Assembly: GCA_905250125.1 (NCBI GenBank)
Contig: CAJNOL010000191.1
Location: forward strand, 124,702-188,701
DNA from: Rotaria sordida
Lineage: Eukaryota > Rotifera > Eurotatoria > Philodinida > Philodinidae
DNA length: 64,000 bases
Reading direction: 5' to 3'
The notes under the pieces are model-generated. The model was not told the origin of the DNA, did not search any database, and saw nothing but the letters and a program-made list of their open reading frames with translations. Position 1 is the stretch's first letter, and every line of letters begins with the position of its first letter. This document shows, piece by piece, positions 48,201 to 60,500 of this stretch. The position numbers were made by a program, and so were the translations under genes.

Positions 48201-51047
48201 ACCTTAAATGAAAAACCAAACATTTCTTGGTTAAATTTATCGTTCAGTTCTACTAAAAACTATCACAAATAACAAAAGATTAATATTCAATACTTCTCGT
48301 TTCATATCTAGATCAATTTTTTGAATATAATAAAACATAACAATATTTGTCAAAGATTTTTCGAATACGATTGACATCTGTAATTACACCATTGATAATG
48401 TCTGTCATTGAAGGTAACAAAAACTTTCAATTTGCTTAATTTTAGACAACTAGATATCATTTAAGTTTCACTCTATTGAGAAATACGGTGTGAAGCTACG
48501 AACATTGATCATTTAAATAATCGTTTCTATGATTAATTACGCAATAGTTTATTACCCAAGATATTTACAGTTCACAGCAACGAATTCCTTTCGTGTCACT
48601 CTCTTATTGAAAACTCGAATTATCTACGTTTCGATCAATCAAGTGATCGAAGTATAAAAAGAATGATAAAGCGGACATGACAAAATTCAGTATCATGGGA
48701 ATTCTATTAACATGTTTTTAGAGAACGTTGTGAGTTTATCGTTGAATTATTTATATAGTATTATCAGATGTCCACACAGCTTTGATGAATAAAATCAACT
48801 TGTCATCGTTTTAATTATATTGAAGTTTGAAAGAAAAAAAAAATAACTCTACAAAAATTTTCTTTTTTGGATACCCTTTCTCTAAGACAATAGAACATCT
48901 TGTTGAAGATTCGAAAACGAATGATACAGATTCGATCATGAAATCTCATCCTTACATTTCAACTAGTATTCTCTGATCGGTTTTTTTTTCGAGCCTATTA
49001 CAACTGAAAATTATAACTTTGGATATATTCGTCTAGTAAGAAAAAAAAATTTGTAAAGGACTACATAAGTGTGGTACGAAGTGATTTCAAATTTCTGCGA
49101 TGGAATTCTAATTAACATAAGAACAATAAACGATTTTACCTAGAACCGATCTTGTCCTGTCGTAGATCGTCACTATCACTTCTGCTCATAACAGCTGAGT
49201 GAAGATCAGCTCATCACCTTTAATTATGTCGGGTAAAAGATGAAGGTCAAATCACCGTTTTTCAGAACTTACTGAAGATGAACGAAAACTCATCTTGAAG
49301 ATACAAAAACGTTTGTATAATCTCGATACATCGAGCTTTCTGACAAAGTTCGAACGAGTTTTTAACAACTCGCCGTTCTCTAGATCACTGTGATACAAAA
49401 TACAGATTTTGTTACAGCGGAAAACACGAAAAGTATGGATATCAAATGCATACACTTCTCTTCACCTTATACAATTTCCATTTAATAGTAAAAACGGTTC
49501 ACAATATTCTTGACTATAAAAACAAAATAATTAAATAAAATTTCATAGATAGATTATCATCATACTTTACTAGTCATCTTGTTCTTCATATTTAATTGAT
49601 GACAGATTTTGAAAAAATGTACATTTAAGAATTTATCCAGTGTTTTCACAATCTAAAATGATAAACAAGATTTATTGATTAGAAGTAAAAGTAAATGAAA
49701 ATAATCGTCAAAAGAATTTCAAATGATGAAAAAAGTCGAATAGATCAGATTTAAGAGAAAAGTTTTGTTGTTTTTTTCTTCTAACGACTATAAACATCGC
49801 CTACTACATAATTCTTAAATATTAATATATAATCTTACAATAATGTGATCAAGTTAATTTATTGACATTTGGCTCTCAATGTTCTTCATATTTTTCAGAT
49901 GTTTCTCGTTTTTATTCTTCACATTTAGTTTTTCCTAGATGGAAAAACTGTTCGTTTATAAAAATTCAACTGCCATCTTATGATCTATATATAAAATCGA
50001 AATGAAATGTTAGTATACAAAGAATTGCGCAGTAAAATAAGATTTTGTTTCATATTTATTATTTCGATTGAAAGAAAAGATCTGAGGTCAAAAAAACCGA
50101 AAGATAATAATCAATTTCTATATTTCGCAATTTCATTTCTTGTACTTTTTATTCATTCTATAAAAAGCAATGATGGTACTTACTAACGATGATATGATTT
50201 ATTGTTGTACTTATATGGAAATGCAATATATCCATATTATTTCTTGTTTTTTTTTTCTTTTGTAACGCATATGTAGGATGGTCGATGAATGATAACAGCA
50301 TTAATTGGATTAAGGACTTGTATTGTATAAGTAAAGATGCTTATATTGACGACATCATGTAGATACGAATATTCAACGAGAAATTTATGGTTTAAACGAC
50401 GAAAGAAAATCTTGTGTAGATAATTTGATGGATGTATAATACGACTATTATTAAAGCACATGCATCATAGTTTTTGTTTTGAAAAAAGATAATTGATGAA
50501 GGAATTGTTTTGCTAACGTTCTCTATCACAACAAAACAACATGTTGTTAAAATTGTATTTATTTTATTCAAAATAATAATAATAATAATATATATCACAC
50601 AATATATGTTTGTCTAATTCTTTGATGTATTAGTTTTGCGGTTAGAATTCATAATTATTTTTAATTGTTTCTTTTTTGTTTTGAAGTATATGGAAAGTAT
50701 TTTAATTTCTTTGAAACTTTTAGTATGTTTTCTACTTCAAATATATATATATACGTAATGTTGGCAATAAAAATTGAGTATTTATATAATCAAGCAAAAA
50801 GAAATTCTATTTTTTTCCGATTAAACGAATTAGTAACCGATATATCGTAGGCTCAAACATTTATTTCTCATTCTATCAATTTCATAGATTGAAGCAATGC
50901 ATCGAAATTTTTGTTGAAAAGTTAAATTTTTCATTGTCTTCAGTAGCAAATAGAAGCATTTTTGACTTAGAAAACGTTCTTGAAAAAATGTTGAATTTTG
51001 TATGATTCATTGTTGGATTCTCCATTGTCAATGACTTCAAATAGCCT
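45226..51047. other. Long gene-poor interval
   Basis: Nearly 6 kb with no supported gene. A minus-strand open frame at 45844-46053 (contains DFSLLQQMNNYLCMDIRKQ) is protein-like but unplaced. The 47430-47860 block is less AT-rich than its surroundings and looks like a repeat (contains gttcgatcgagctgaaattt). Nothing else can be supported. Confidence 0.35.
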
Positions 51048-51173
51048 TCCTTGGTAACAAGTGAAGAAGAATTGTACATGAAACTCGAGTTAGATAAATT
51101 ACAAGATGCTGAAAATTTTTGTCGTCTTCAATGGTTAAGCTTCCATACTGAAAAAATATTTTCAATAAAGTAG
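51048..51173 (+). pseudogene. Isolated coding-like frame
   Basis: SLVTSEEELYMKLELDKLQD then AENFCRLQWLSFHTEK, ending at a stop at 51171-51173. It is coding-like and helix-forming but only 41 codons, with no acceptor in phase that I can define and a stop just upstream. Probably a surviving exon of a decayed gene. Confidence 0.3.
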
Positions 51174-51591
51174 GCAAACCCAAATTGGAATTCCTTTTTT
51201 TTGTGAATGCTACTGATTTATTATTATTCTGTTTTTCAATAAAGCAGAATCGAAAAATTAATTAAAGACAAGTGTTGATGTACATCTTCATGTGTATGTT
51301 GTTTGATACAAGATACGATTTTTTCCTGAATCGTATCAACTTCATACAGTACAAAATGTGAGTTGAAAGTAAGAAATACTTTGTGTGATTTGAATGAAAT
51401 AAAAAGAATCGCTTCTCTCCTTCTCCTCCTCCATATTGGTAACTTTCCTGCAGGGGGAATTTTATAAAAATCGTTGACCCTACCATAGATTCAGAACGTT
51501 CGATCGCTTATGCAATACATATACATTCGTTTTAATATTTGTTATTGCTTATAAGATTCTAACTATTTGATAATGAACATCTTTTAACCTA

Positions 51592-52282
51592 TGGTGCAAA
51601 AGTCTTGGTATAAAATTTTTTGGTCACTAAAAGACAACTAGCTTGAGCTAATAGCAATTAGTTAGACTTAGAATTTTTCACTATTTTCAAATATATGTTC
51701 AGATTTTCCCTCTAGGGTAAGATTAAACAACAAGCAGTAGATCTTATGAAAAGGTTCAAAACTATGTTTCTACGAAGCAAAATAGCGATTATGGCGTAAT
51801 CCTTAGTCTATGTCTGAAAACAGCTTTAACTTAACATTATTGTACAGCACTAAATTCTCTAAAAGAATGAGATATTAAAAAAAACACGAGGTCTACTCTC
51901 TGCGTTTTCACTAAAACCTAGTTTCTATGAAAATCGACTTTGGTAAAAAAATTGCCATTTCAAAAACTGCTTTTAAAAATATAAAAAATTTAAAAACTTA
52001 TCATACAAAAGTAAATAGTACACGTTGTAGAGTAAACTGAGTCATTAAAAAATGTTCCGCATTTTGAATTTCATAAGTTTCAATTGAAATATAAAATTGA
52101 TCAAAATTCTGTACAACCACTATTTTGCAACTTTTCCAACAGGCTGATGATTGTTGTCCAGTCTTACTCCAGAAGGACATTCTAAATATATATTCGAAAA
52201 GAGTGAAAGAGTCTGGAGCTGGAATCGCCGAGCTCTACCGAAAAATAACTGAATATTTTTTACGCCAAGACTTTCACCCGAT
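51592..52282. mobile_element. Tc1/mariner-like non-autonomous element
   Basis: The ends atggtgcaaaagtcttggta and, reverse-complemented from the right, atcgggtgaaagtcttggcg share gAAAGTCTTGG-like termini of the Tc1/mariner type in inverted orientation, 690 nt apart. No transposase frame with a DDE pattern is seen inside. Confidence 0.5.
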
Positions 52283-53335
52283 GAGTTAGCAGTGACTTGT
52301 TTTTATATTAAATGTTTACTTTAAACTTTTGGTATTATTCATATGTTCTTTACTGAAATATTTTTAATCATTGAAAATGTTTTTTGTGTGTTAGACAATT
52401 TCAATCTTTGATGTATTCTATCGTTGTTATTCATCTTCGTATTTGAATACTTGTTCCTTGTTTAATAATAAGCATATTTCGTTTTTGATTCATACAGTTC
52501 TATAAGACTTCTTCAAGTTTCAATAAATAGATTTTAGCTTCACCTGTCACTACAATTTACATATAATCTCAATGACAGGAACCATTATTTCAGGTCTAGT
52601 CATTTATTATATAGTAATTGTAATGTACATATTCTATCAAAATTGTATTGAAGTTTATCTAATTTTTTGAAAGTATTTATGAATAAATCTTATTATTTTG
52701 AATAGTAGTCATTAATTGCAACATTATCTTAAAGAGAAATATTGAAGAGTAAAATTTTTTCATCGAGAAATATTCATTTTTTTGATGATTGAATAGAAGA
52801 CAAAACGGAAATTATTTTATTAATGATTATATTTTGAAAAAATGAAAAAAAAAAATTCAAGTATGTAACATACAAATTATTTGTTGTTATTGTTTAATTC
52901 GAACAAATTCTACAATTTCTTCTTCTTCAATTACAAAAGAAACATATTAATCTCAATAAAACTTTAATCACAAGTAAATCTTTTAAGCAAATTTTTATGA
53001 TCAAAATAATATTCTATATTTATTCTTCGACTTATTCATACAATATCGTTTCGGAGTAAAGAATAATCGAAATACATACATGTAACTCCGTTTTTTCCAC
53101 CAAATTTCTTTTTTTTTACAGCGATGCCATTCGAACAAAATAAATCTAACATAAATATTCTTCCATCTAAAGGTAAATTCTAGAAAGAGAAGAACGGAGA
53201 AAGTCGTTAATCATACCTGATACCAGCATTACCTAGCTTTATTGATCTCTAAAAACTATCACTTACATATTTTTTTTTTTTTTCGTTATATGCACAATCA
53301 AAACAGGCGGTATCATACATATAGAAAAAATGGAT

Positions 53336-53369
<34 letters not shown>

Positions 53370-53570
53370 CAAGTGAGAGAAAAAAAATGCAAACTTTATC
53401 CAAATATAAAAGCTAGAGCATCAAACATGGATATAGTACATTTGATCTTTTCATACTCAAAGAAATCTAAGAATCGAATAGGTAACTGTTATATTTTCTT
53501 TTTTTTTTTCTCCGTGTTCTATTAAAGTTGCTTATGAATATTATACAGGTATATCAATAAAAAAAAAACG
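52283..53570. promoter_or_regulatory. Upstream region of the small secreted protein gene
   Basis: AT-rich, with a (ga)n microsatellite at about 53336-53371. A TATA-like aaatataaaagc at 53402 lies about 165 nt before the start codon. An acceptor-like ttatacag lies about 22 nt before the ATG. Confidence 0.4.
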
Positions 53571-54088
53571 ATGAATTCTAAATATCTTGCTATGCTATTG
53601 ATGCTCTTTGGTTTATTATTCATATTGGCACAATGTGAACGATTAACATTAACTGATAGGTATGCTGGTGATAGCGACAGTGTTGAAGGTGGTGGTGATG
53701 ATGATAATTCCGATGGTGTAGATGATGCTTCTTTACGTGGTAAGAAAAATATTGGTTTGGTTTCTTTTTATTATTTTTATATTTATTATTTGGATTTTTA
53801 GATGAAAAACGAGCTATTCGTGATTTTCTTCAAAACGAAGATGATGCTAGCCAATTTCTTGATCAATCTCGTCGACTCTTTAGTGATGCTAAAAGTCATA
53901 TGAAAGAAGCCAAGAAAAAGTAAACTGAATTATGAATTTGCATATACATATATATATTAAAGTATTATTTATTTTCATATAGATATGAAGACAAATGTGA
54001 ACGTCTCCTTCATCCACGTTATTGTCCTGATCTTGCATCATGGCCTGCTTGGAATCAAGCATGGAGCGCAGCTGGTGGCAAAAAATAG
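53571..54088 (+). CDS. Small secreted protein or prohormone, unknown family
   Basis: Three exons, 53571-53739, 53802-53919 and 53983-54088, join in frame to 130 residues. A signal peptide (MLLMLFGLLFILAQC, ending about residue 22) is followed by an acidic Gly/Asp/Ser linker and a DEKR dibasic site (57-60). A charged helical segment (FLQNEDDASQFLDQSRRLF) and a C-terminal domain with two cysteines eight residues apart (CERLLHPRYC) and three tryptophans (SWPAWNQAW) follow. The end is AAGGKK, where GKK could serve as an amidation and cleavage signal. Signal peptide, dibasic site, single disulfide and GKK end suggest a peptide-hormone precursor, but no family is recognised with certainty. Confidence 0.75.
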
Positions 54089-55227
54089 AACAGTAGATTT
54101 TTTTTTTAATCATTTTCAATATTTCTGTATTTCTTTTCGTCTCTTCTTTATTGAATAAAATTATCGAATGTATTAAATAAAATATTTTGAAAATGTGAAG
54201 CATGTTTCAAAGAGATGCGATAATTGCACTATGTTTTGAATCTATCGTGCACATTGTTATTTTATCGTCGAATAATTTGTTTAATCATAGTTATTTTGTC
54301 TTGTACAAGGACATTATGATATTGATGACTATAGTAGTCTTATTGATATCAATATAGAAGAATAAATATTCAACGTTTTATATTTATACATTTTCAACAA
54401 AACGCTTTTTTTTAATGTCCTTACAATATGTAAAATTCAATTATTAACACTATGCAATTCAGCTGTATTAATTTGAATAAGTTTTTAGGTATTTTAAAGT
54501 TATGACTTTCTTCGTATGAATTTATTTCTTTGAAGTTAAAAAAATGTTTATCTATGGGAAATATCATATAATTTACTATCAAATGAAAAAAAAAAGTTTT
54601 AGAATATAAGCTTCTTTACTAGTTTTGAAGTAATCAGAAACAATTCTCTGTGTTGTTCATCTTTCTTCATTAGGATACCTATGAGTCCAAAAGAATACAA
54701 AACTTTGTTTTAGTTCACAAAGTCGTGTGTTATTTTTTTGATTTTGATATATGTGAATTTAATGAACGTTGCGATACAATTTATCAAGTTTTATTATGTC
54801 AAAATTTTTAAATATTCGTTTAATACTTTGATTTTGGTTTTGTTTGATAAGCATTTAAATATTTTTTAAGTTTTTCAATTTCAAATATTGGATATAGAAC
54901 CAAGTCAAATATTCAAATTTTCAGCTAATTCACGTTGTGATAAATCATTACTATTGTTGTAATCATTGATTAGTTGATTTTTTTATTTAATATAAAATGA
55001 TGTTATAATGTCATTGCTTTTTCTGATATGTACAGTTATAACAAACAATAAACAATAGTTTTAGCGCATTAATCGGAAATGATGAAGAAGAGAGAAAGAA
55101 AAAATGACGTGTTCAGCTATGGGAGATGTTCACTAATAGAGATTTCATTTTTTTAATATTTTTCTTTTATCTACAAAACACAGAATTTATTTTAATGAAA
55201 CAAAATATGATATATGTATCACAATAA
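54089..55227. other. Convergent intergenic region
   Basis: 3' flanks of the secreted protein (plus) and CCDC174 (minus). AT-rich, no gene seen. Confidence 0.4.
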
Positions 55228-57405
55228 TTAATGTTTATTAGATGAATGTAAATTATGATTATTCGATATTGATGATGATGATGATGTGTTACTAGCTCGC
55301 ATGACCGGAAATGGATAAGCAAAAGATGAATTTGACTTTTTTAATGTTGGATTATTGTTTTGAAGTGATGATTGTTGCTGTTGAGTAAGAGTCGTTTGCA
55401 ATGTCTAAAGAAAAATATAAGATAAGATTAAATTTAAAAAGTTTGCTAAAAGGATAAACTTGTTCTGATATTTGTGATTGTATTGGTTGTATAATGTCTG
55501 CATGGTTTAATTCTTTTGGTTTGCCTTCATTCTCTTCTATAGATACTGGTTCGACAATTTCGTCTTTTGTATTAATCGAAGAATTCGGCAATTCCTTTGA
55601 AAATAAAAGCATTTATCAAAAAAACGGAGAAACATTTAAGGATGCACCAATTTCTAGAACATGATGTTAAAGATGATATTTTTCTTTTTCTTATTTAAAT
55701 TGTAGTTCCATGCGAATTGTCCATATCCATGAGAATCATTTGTTTTTGCTCCCTGCAAAGCTGTAGTCGAAATACACGAAATAGAAAACAATAGTTTCGA
55801 AATTGGGCAAAAGCCCGTATTTTTTTGTTTTTTTCGACCAATTCCAACTGATTTTAAGACTTGTGTTCTGGAATTTGACAAGACTTAAACATAGGTTTAG
55901 AAAGAGCGTTCAAAATTGAACACAACTGGCATGAAAAATCGCTAGTAGACAGATAAATCTCAATATGCTAAACTTCGATAATTGATGGAAATTGATTTAT
56001 TCTGGCTTACAAAAACACATGTCCCGTATTGAGAGTTACAGGGCTCTTCGAGGTTCTTCATGCCAATTGTATTCAGTTTTGAATGTTCTTTCCAAATCTA
56101 CTCTTAGATTTTGTATAATTCAAAAGACAGGTCTCATAAATACTTGGAGTTGGCCGAAAAAAAATTAAAAAATACGAATTTTTGACCAATTTCGAAACCT
56201 TTGTTTTCTATTTTTACGTAATTTGACTGCCAGAGATGAGATCGACTCGATTCTAAAAAAACACGAACCTATCCTATTTCTGTTGACTACAGTTTCGGAT
56301 AGCACAAAAAATTAATGGATCACGATTCATATAAACTATCCGCAAGAACTTCATTCGTAATGAAGAAAAAAAAATCATCTTTGACATCGTGGTAGTGCAT
56401 TCGTAGAAACACTTAATAATTTACTTTAATATCGGATTGTATTTGTGATTTATCTGTACATTCTAATGTTATTTGATTATTATTAAGATTATTTTCAGAT
56501 AGATTAATACCCATTTCTTTAGCTTTTCTTAGACGTATTTTATTTAAACGTTCAGTCATATTTAATTGTCGTTTTTCTTTTTCTTGAATAAATTTTGTTT
56601 GTTCAATTTTAGTATTTGTTCTTAATTCATTTAATGTTGCCATTTGTTCAGTACGTTGTTTATCATCTGTAGAAAAATTATAATAACCAACACCATGTTC
56701 ACGTTTTTCATCAAATAATATATCTTGATAATGTACTTGAGTTTTATTTCTTAATGCTTCCATGTCTGATTCCCATTTACTACGCATTTGTTCACGATGT
56801 AAACGTTCAACACGATCAATTTCATTTTCAGTTTTATTTGATTGAATTTTATCCGAAGATTTTTTCTTTTCTGTTGTTTTAAGTTGTTCATATTCATCTG
56901 ATGTAACAAAACGTGTACGTCCAAATGAATCTGTATATTCAATTTTATTATTATTTTGATTTGTTTCATAAATTTTTCGTTCAAAATCAACAAGAAATGA
57001 TTTATCATTATCATCATCACCATCATCTTCAGCTAATAATTTCATTTCACTATTTAACATTATTTCATCATATAATTTTGATTTTGCTTCAAGAATAGCA
57101 CGTGATTTAGCATAAGCTATTTCTTCTGCACGAGATAAAGTTGATGATGGTGGTGGTGGTGGTGGAATAATTTCTTCATTTTTCTTTTTCTTTTTTGATG
57201 GATTAACTATTTCAATATCTAAATCTGGTTTTGCTTTAAGTTTTAATGAACTTGATGTAGATTGTAAATTATCGAGTATAGCTGTGGAAGATATAGATGA
57301 TGATGATGCTCGTTGAATATCTTGTTTTTTACGTAATAATTCAGCTTTTAATGATAAATAAGAACTTGAAGTATTATCGAAAGTTTTTTTCTCTTCTGAG
57401 TTCAT
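55228..57405 (-). CDS. CCDC174: CCDC174-like nuclear coiled-coil protein
   Basis: Three exons, 57405-56425, 55594-55460 and 55404-55228, join in frame to 430 residues (human about 467, from memory). It begins with a Lys/Glu-rich helix (SSYLSLKAELLRKKQD). Family features are RAEEIAYAKSRAILEAKSKL with SKLYDEIM, then YTDSFGRTRFVTSDEYEQL, a coiled coil containing RVERLHREQMRSKWESDMEA, and VHYQDILFDEKREHGVGYYN followed by FSTDDKQRTEQM (DUF4078-type block). The C-terminal exons are Gln/Ser/Asn-rich. Vertebrate CCDC174 is nuclear, associates with exon-junction or splicing factors and is needed in neural development. Intron 1 (830 nt) is almost filled by an inverted-repeat element. The ATG is only 112 nt downstream of the PCYOX1 stop region on the same strand order, and an acceptor-like gtaattttag lies 22 nt before it. 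Confidence 0.85.
55660..56390. mobile_element. 730-nt fold-back element in CCDC174 intron 1
   Basis: The left arm (55660-56010) and the inverted right arm (56030-56390) align almost throughout. Shared blocks are tcaaagatgat / ttaaagatgat, agaaaacaa-ggtttcgaaattgg, tttttttcg-ccaa-tcca, gaaagaacattcaaaa-tgaa and caa-tggcatgaa. The loop is near 56020. Each arm exceeds 300 nt with perhaps 20-25 percent divergence. No coding. Confidence 0.75.
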
Positions 57406-57517
57406 TAGATTTTCTTTTTTTTTTTCTTATCTAAAATTACAAAAATAAATTAATCACTTTGAGTTTTATTTCAAGTAGAAAAGGAAAAGGAATGTATAAA
57501 AAACAAACATAAACATA

Positions 57518-60500
57518 TCAAAATTCAATATGTTTATCACTTCGTTTAAGTTCAATTCCAATTTTTTTTGTAAGAAGCATAGCAATATTTCGTGCACTAA
57601 TCACTTCAATTTCCATACATGATGAACTCCATTCCATTGCATTAAGATAAAAAATATTTTTATTTATTTGTATCGGTGGCATTTTTTGTGGATGTTCATA
57701 TTTTGGATAAGCTAACCAAGGTATATCTTGAATAAGTTGAAAATTATCATTATCAAATATTTGTTTATAATCTGATAAAGATAATTTATTTGGTGAAAAT
57801 ATTTTATATACAGGTTTGTCATTTTTTTTATATTGTTTTTCATTCTCATTAACAGTTTGTTGTTGAGCAACACTACGATATGGTAATGATGGATTTGTAT
57901 AAAAAATAGCTTTTAATCTTTCACATTCACTTTTTGTTAAATTATATTGTTGACAATTAAGTTTGCCATAGAGAAAATCTGCATATGTTGATTGCATACG
58001 ATAATCATATTGATTAAAACTATCAGTTGTTTGTAAAACAAAATCATTCATATTATCACGATGAAGTGGAAAAGCTATAATAACATAATCATAATCAACA
58101 GCATGTACAAGATCACTATTTAATGGTTTATATGAAAGACGAACATTACCACCTTGATCATCTATATCAATACGATGAACTTCTGTAACACTTTTAACAT
58201 ATCCTTTGACAAATTGAACATCAGATTGTTTTAATAGATATTCAAGAATTTTTTTAGGAACAAGATAATTACCACCTTCTACATGCCAAAGTGTAGAAGC
58301 CGAAGCCATTAATGATACAAGACCTAAAATATTTTTTATTAAAAAAGTAAAATTTATAGATCATTAGCTATCTATGAATAGATAATAAAAAAAAACACAT
58401 TATTTAAGAATATATTAATCGAAAAATAAATAAAATTTAGGTTTAAACTTTTAGACTATTCCGTTTATGATGAGTCAAGAAAATCATTTTCGTTAAAGTC
58501 TTTTGAAATATAATTTATATTGCAACATCAATCAACTGTTTAATTCCTAAAATCCAATGAGCACAAACTGTCATAGATGAGTATCTATGTTATTCAACAA
58601 GTACCCTCAAGATACTGTGTGAAAACCTCAGTACCGCAAGCCATGGAATGACTCTGAACAAGCTACTAACGGCTATTTGTCTCGGATCATTCATTCGATA
58701 GTATACTGACTACATTTGACATACTTAATCGTAGTTGTAGAAAAAATATTGGGCTGTTGAATCTGCTGCTAGGGTAGCACTTCATACTGTAAGGTAGATG
58801 AAAAACAATGGTATACTTCCTTTCTTCCTATCAATGAGCAACTGTGAGATCTTTATTATAATCGTTTTCATTGAAAAAAACACTGGATACAATATGCAAA
58901 AATTATTTAATATTATTTCAATTTCTAATCAACAATAAAATCGAAAATAAACTATATTGATTTCATATATGGGCAATTCCATTCATAAGCGTCTTGATTT
59001 CACAAAATAAAAACGTATATATCTCTAGGTTCGGACGGTATTTATTTTAGTTAATTATTATGAAACAGATGTATGTTGATTTACTCTCTAGATACCCTAA
59101 ACAGTTCCGTCCTATAGACTCTAGTTCCGCCGAGTTATTATTAAAAACCCAATATTAGCGATGTGATACAAGAAAAGGCAAAGGTTTTCATTGAGTGCAT
59201 GTCCATTTACAAATTCTACAAGTTCAAACAGTATTTTTGAAAAACAAATAATGTGTTTTGTAGAGGATTCTTCACGCTACAAAATCTGTATGGAAAGTTA
59301 GTTCGATCTTACTGAAAATTTCATCATAGATTTAATCTATAGTGTACAGTCTATTCTTAAATTCTAGGACTTTTTCATTGTAATATGAGACATTAATTAC
59401 TAACTATGTTTTAATTAATTAACTAATTAAGATTAATTATATACGAGCTTAAAGATCCAATACTATTACATATATTCATGGAAAAAGAACTTGTTCAAAA
59501 AAGTAAACCTTACAAAGAATCAAAGTCAAATCGAAGACGGTCATGTAATATCCCGCGAAAACGATATCAAAAAATTGACATATGCTGAAAACTGTTTTGT
59601 TTTGTTTTATGTATATACTCTCAACATTTTGTTTTTTCAAGTCGAAGTCAATCTAATATTTCATTGTTGATAAATAGATTTCGACATTTGTCCAAAGACT
59701 TTTGCATCCTGTATTAATTAAAATAGCAAATTTCTATAATCAAAAAAATTACATATGTTCATTCATTAATTTGTAATTCAATTATTACAACTATTATTTT
59801 TCTTTGTGATTATCACTTTCGAAAGAACTATTATTTAATTTATCTCGCATTTCTTCTCCTTTTGAATGTTTTCATCATATTTTCTATCGGTATTGTTGAT
59901 GTGCTAATATTTTTTTTCTCTCTTAAAACCAACTCATATCGTATTAAGTACGATGTTAATAGAAGCTAGTGTTTGATAATGATAGATTTTTTCAAATACA
60001 AAAAATAAAGTCGTAATAGAAACTCTAAAAGTATTGCAAGTTTCGAAAAAAGTCGTTCTGACATGACTTATTGTTTTCGCTCATATATCTTAAAGCAAAT
60101 CAATGACGACTCACACTAATCACTACTAAAGTCCTTGTCATTTCAAACTTGGTAATTTATTAACCAAAAACAATAATATTATTGTTGTTGCCACATATGT
60201 ATGACATGAAGGTCGATAATTATTAGAAGATAATATCATTTATCAAATAGATATATACAGAAATATCAGAACTATGAAAAGACTCATGGATAATTAAAGA
60301 AAAAAGTAATGATTAATAACTGATCTATGGAATCTTATCAATCATATTAGTTAGAAAAAAATAAATCATTAGTTTCTTTCTTTTTGTTTAAAATCTTACC
60401 AGGAAAAGCATTTATTGTATCAACTGATTGATCATAATTAACTAAAGTTGCTATTTGTGCAATTTCATTAATAAATTTTTTATGAAAACCTTTTTCAAAT

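Noticed and set aside
56751..57098. Open frames on both strands within CCDC174 exon 1
   Set aside because: Alternative-frame shadows of the CCDC174 coding sequence (His- and Met-rich from atg/atc repeats).
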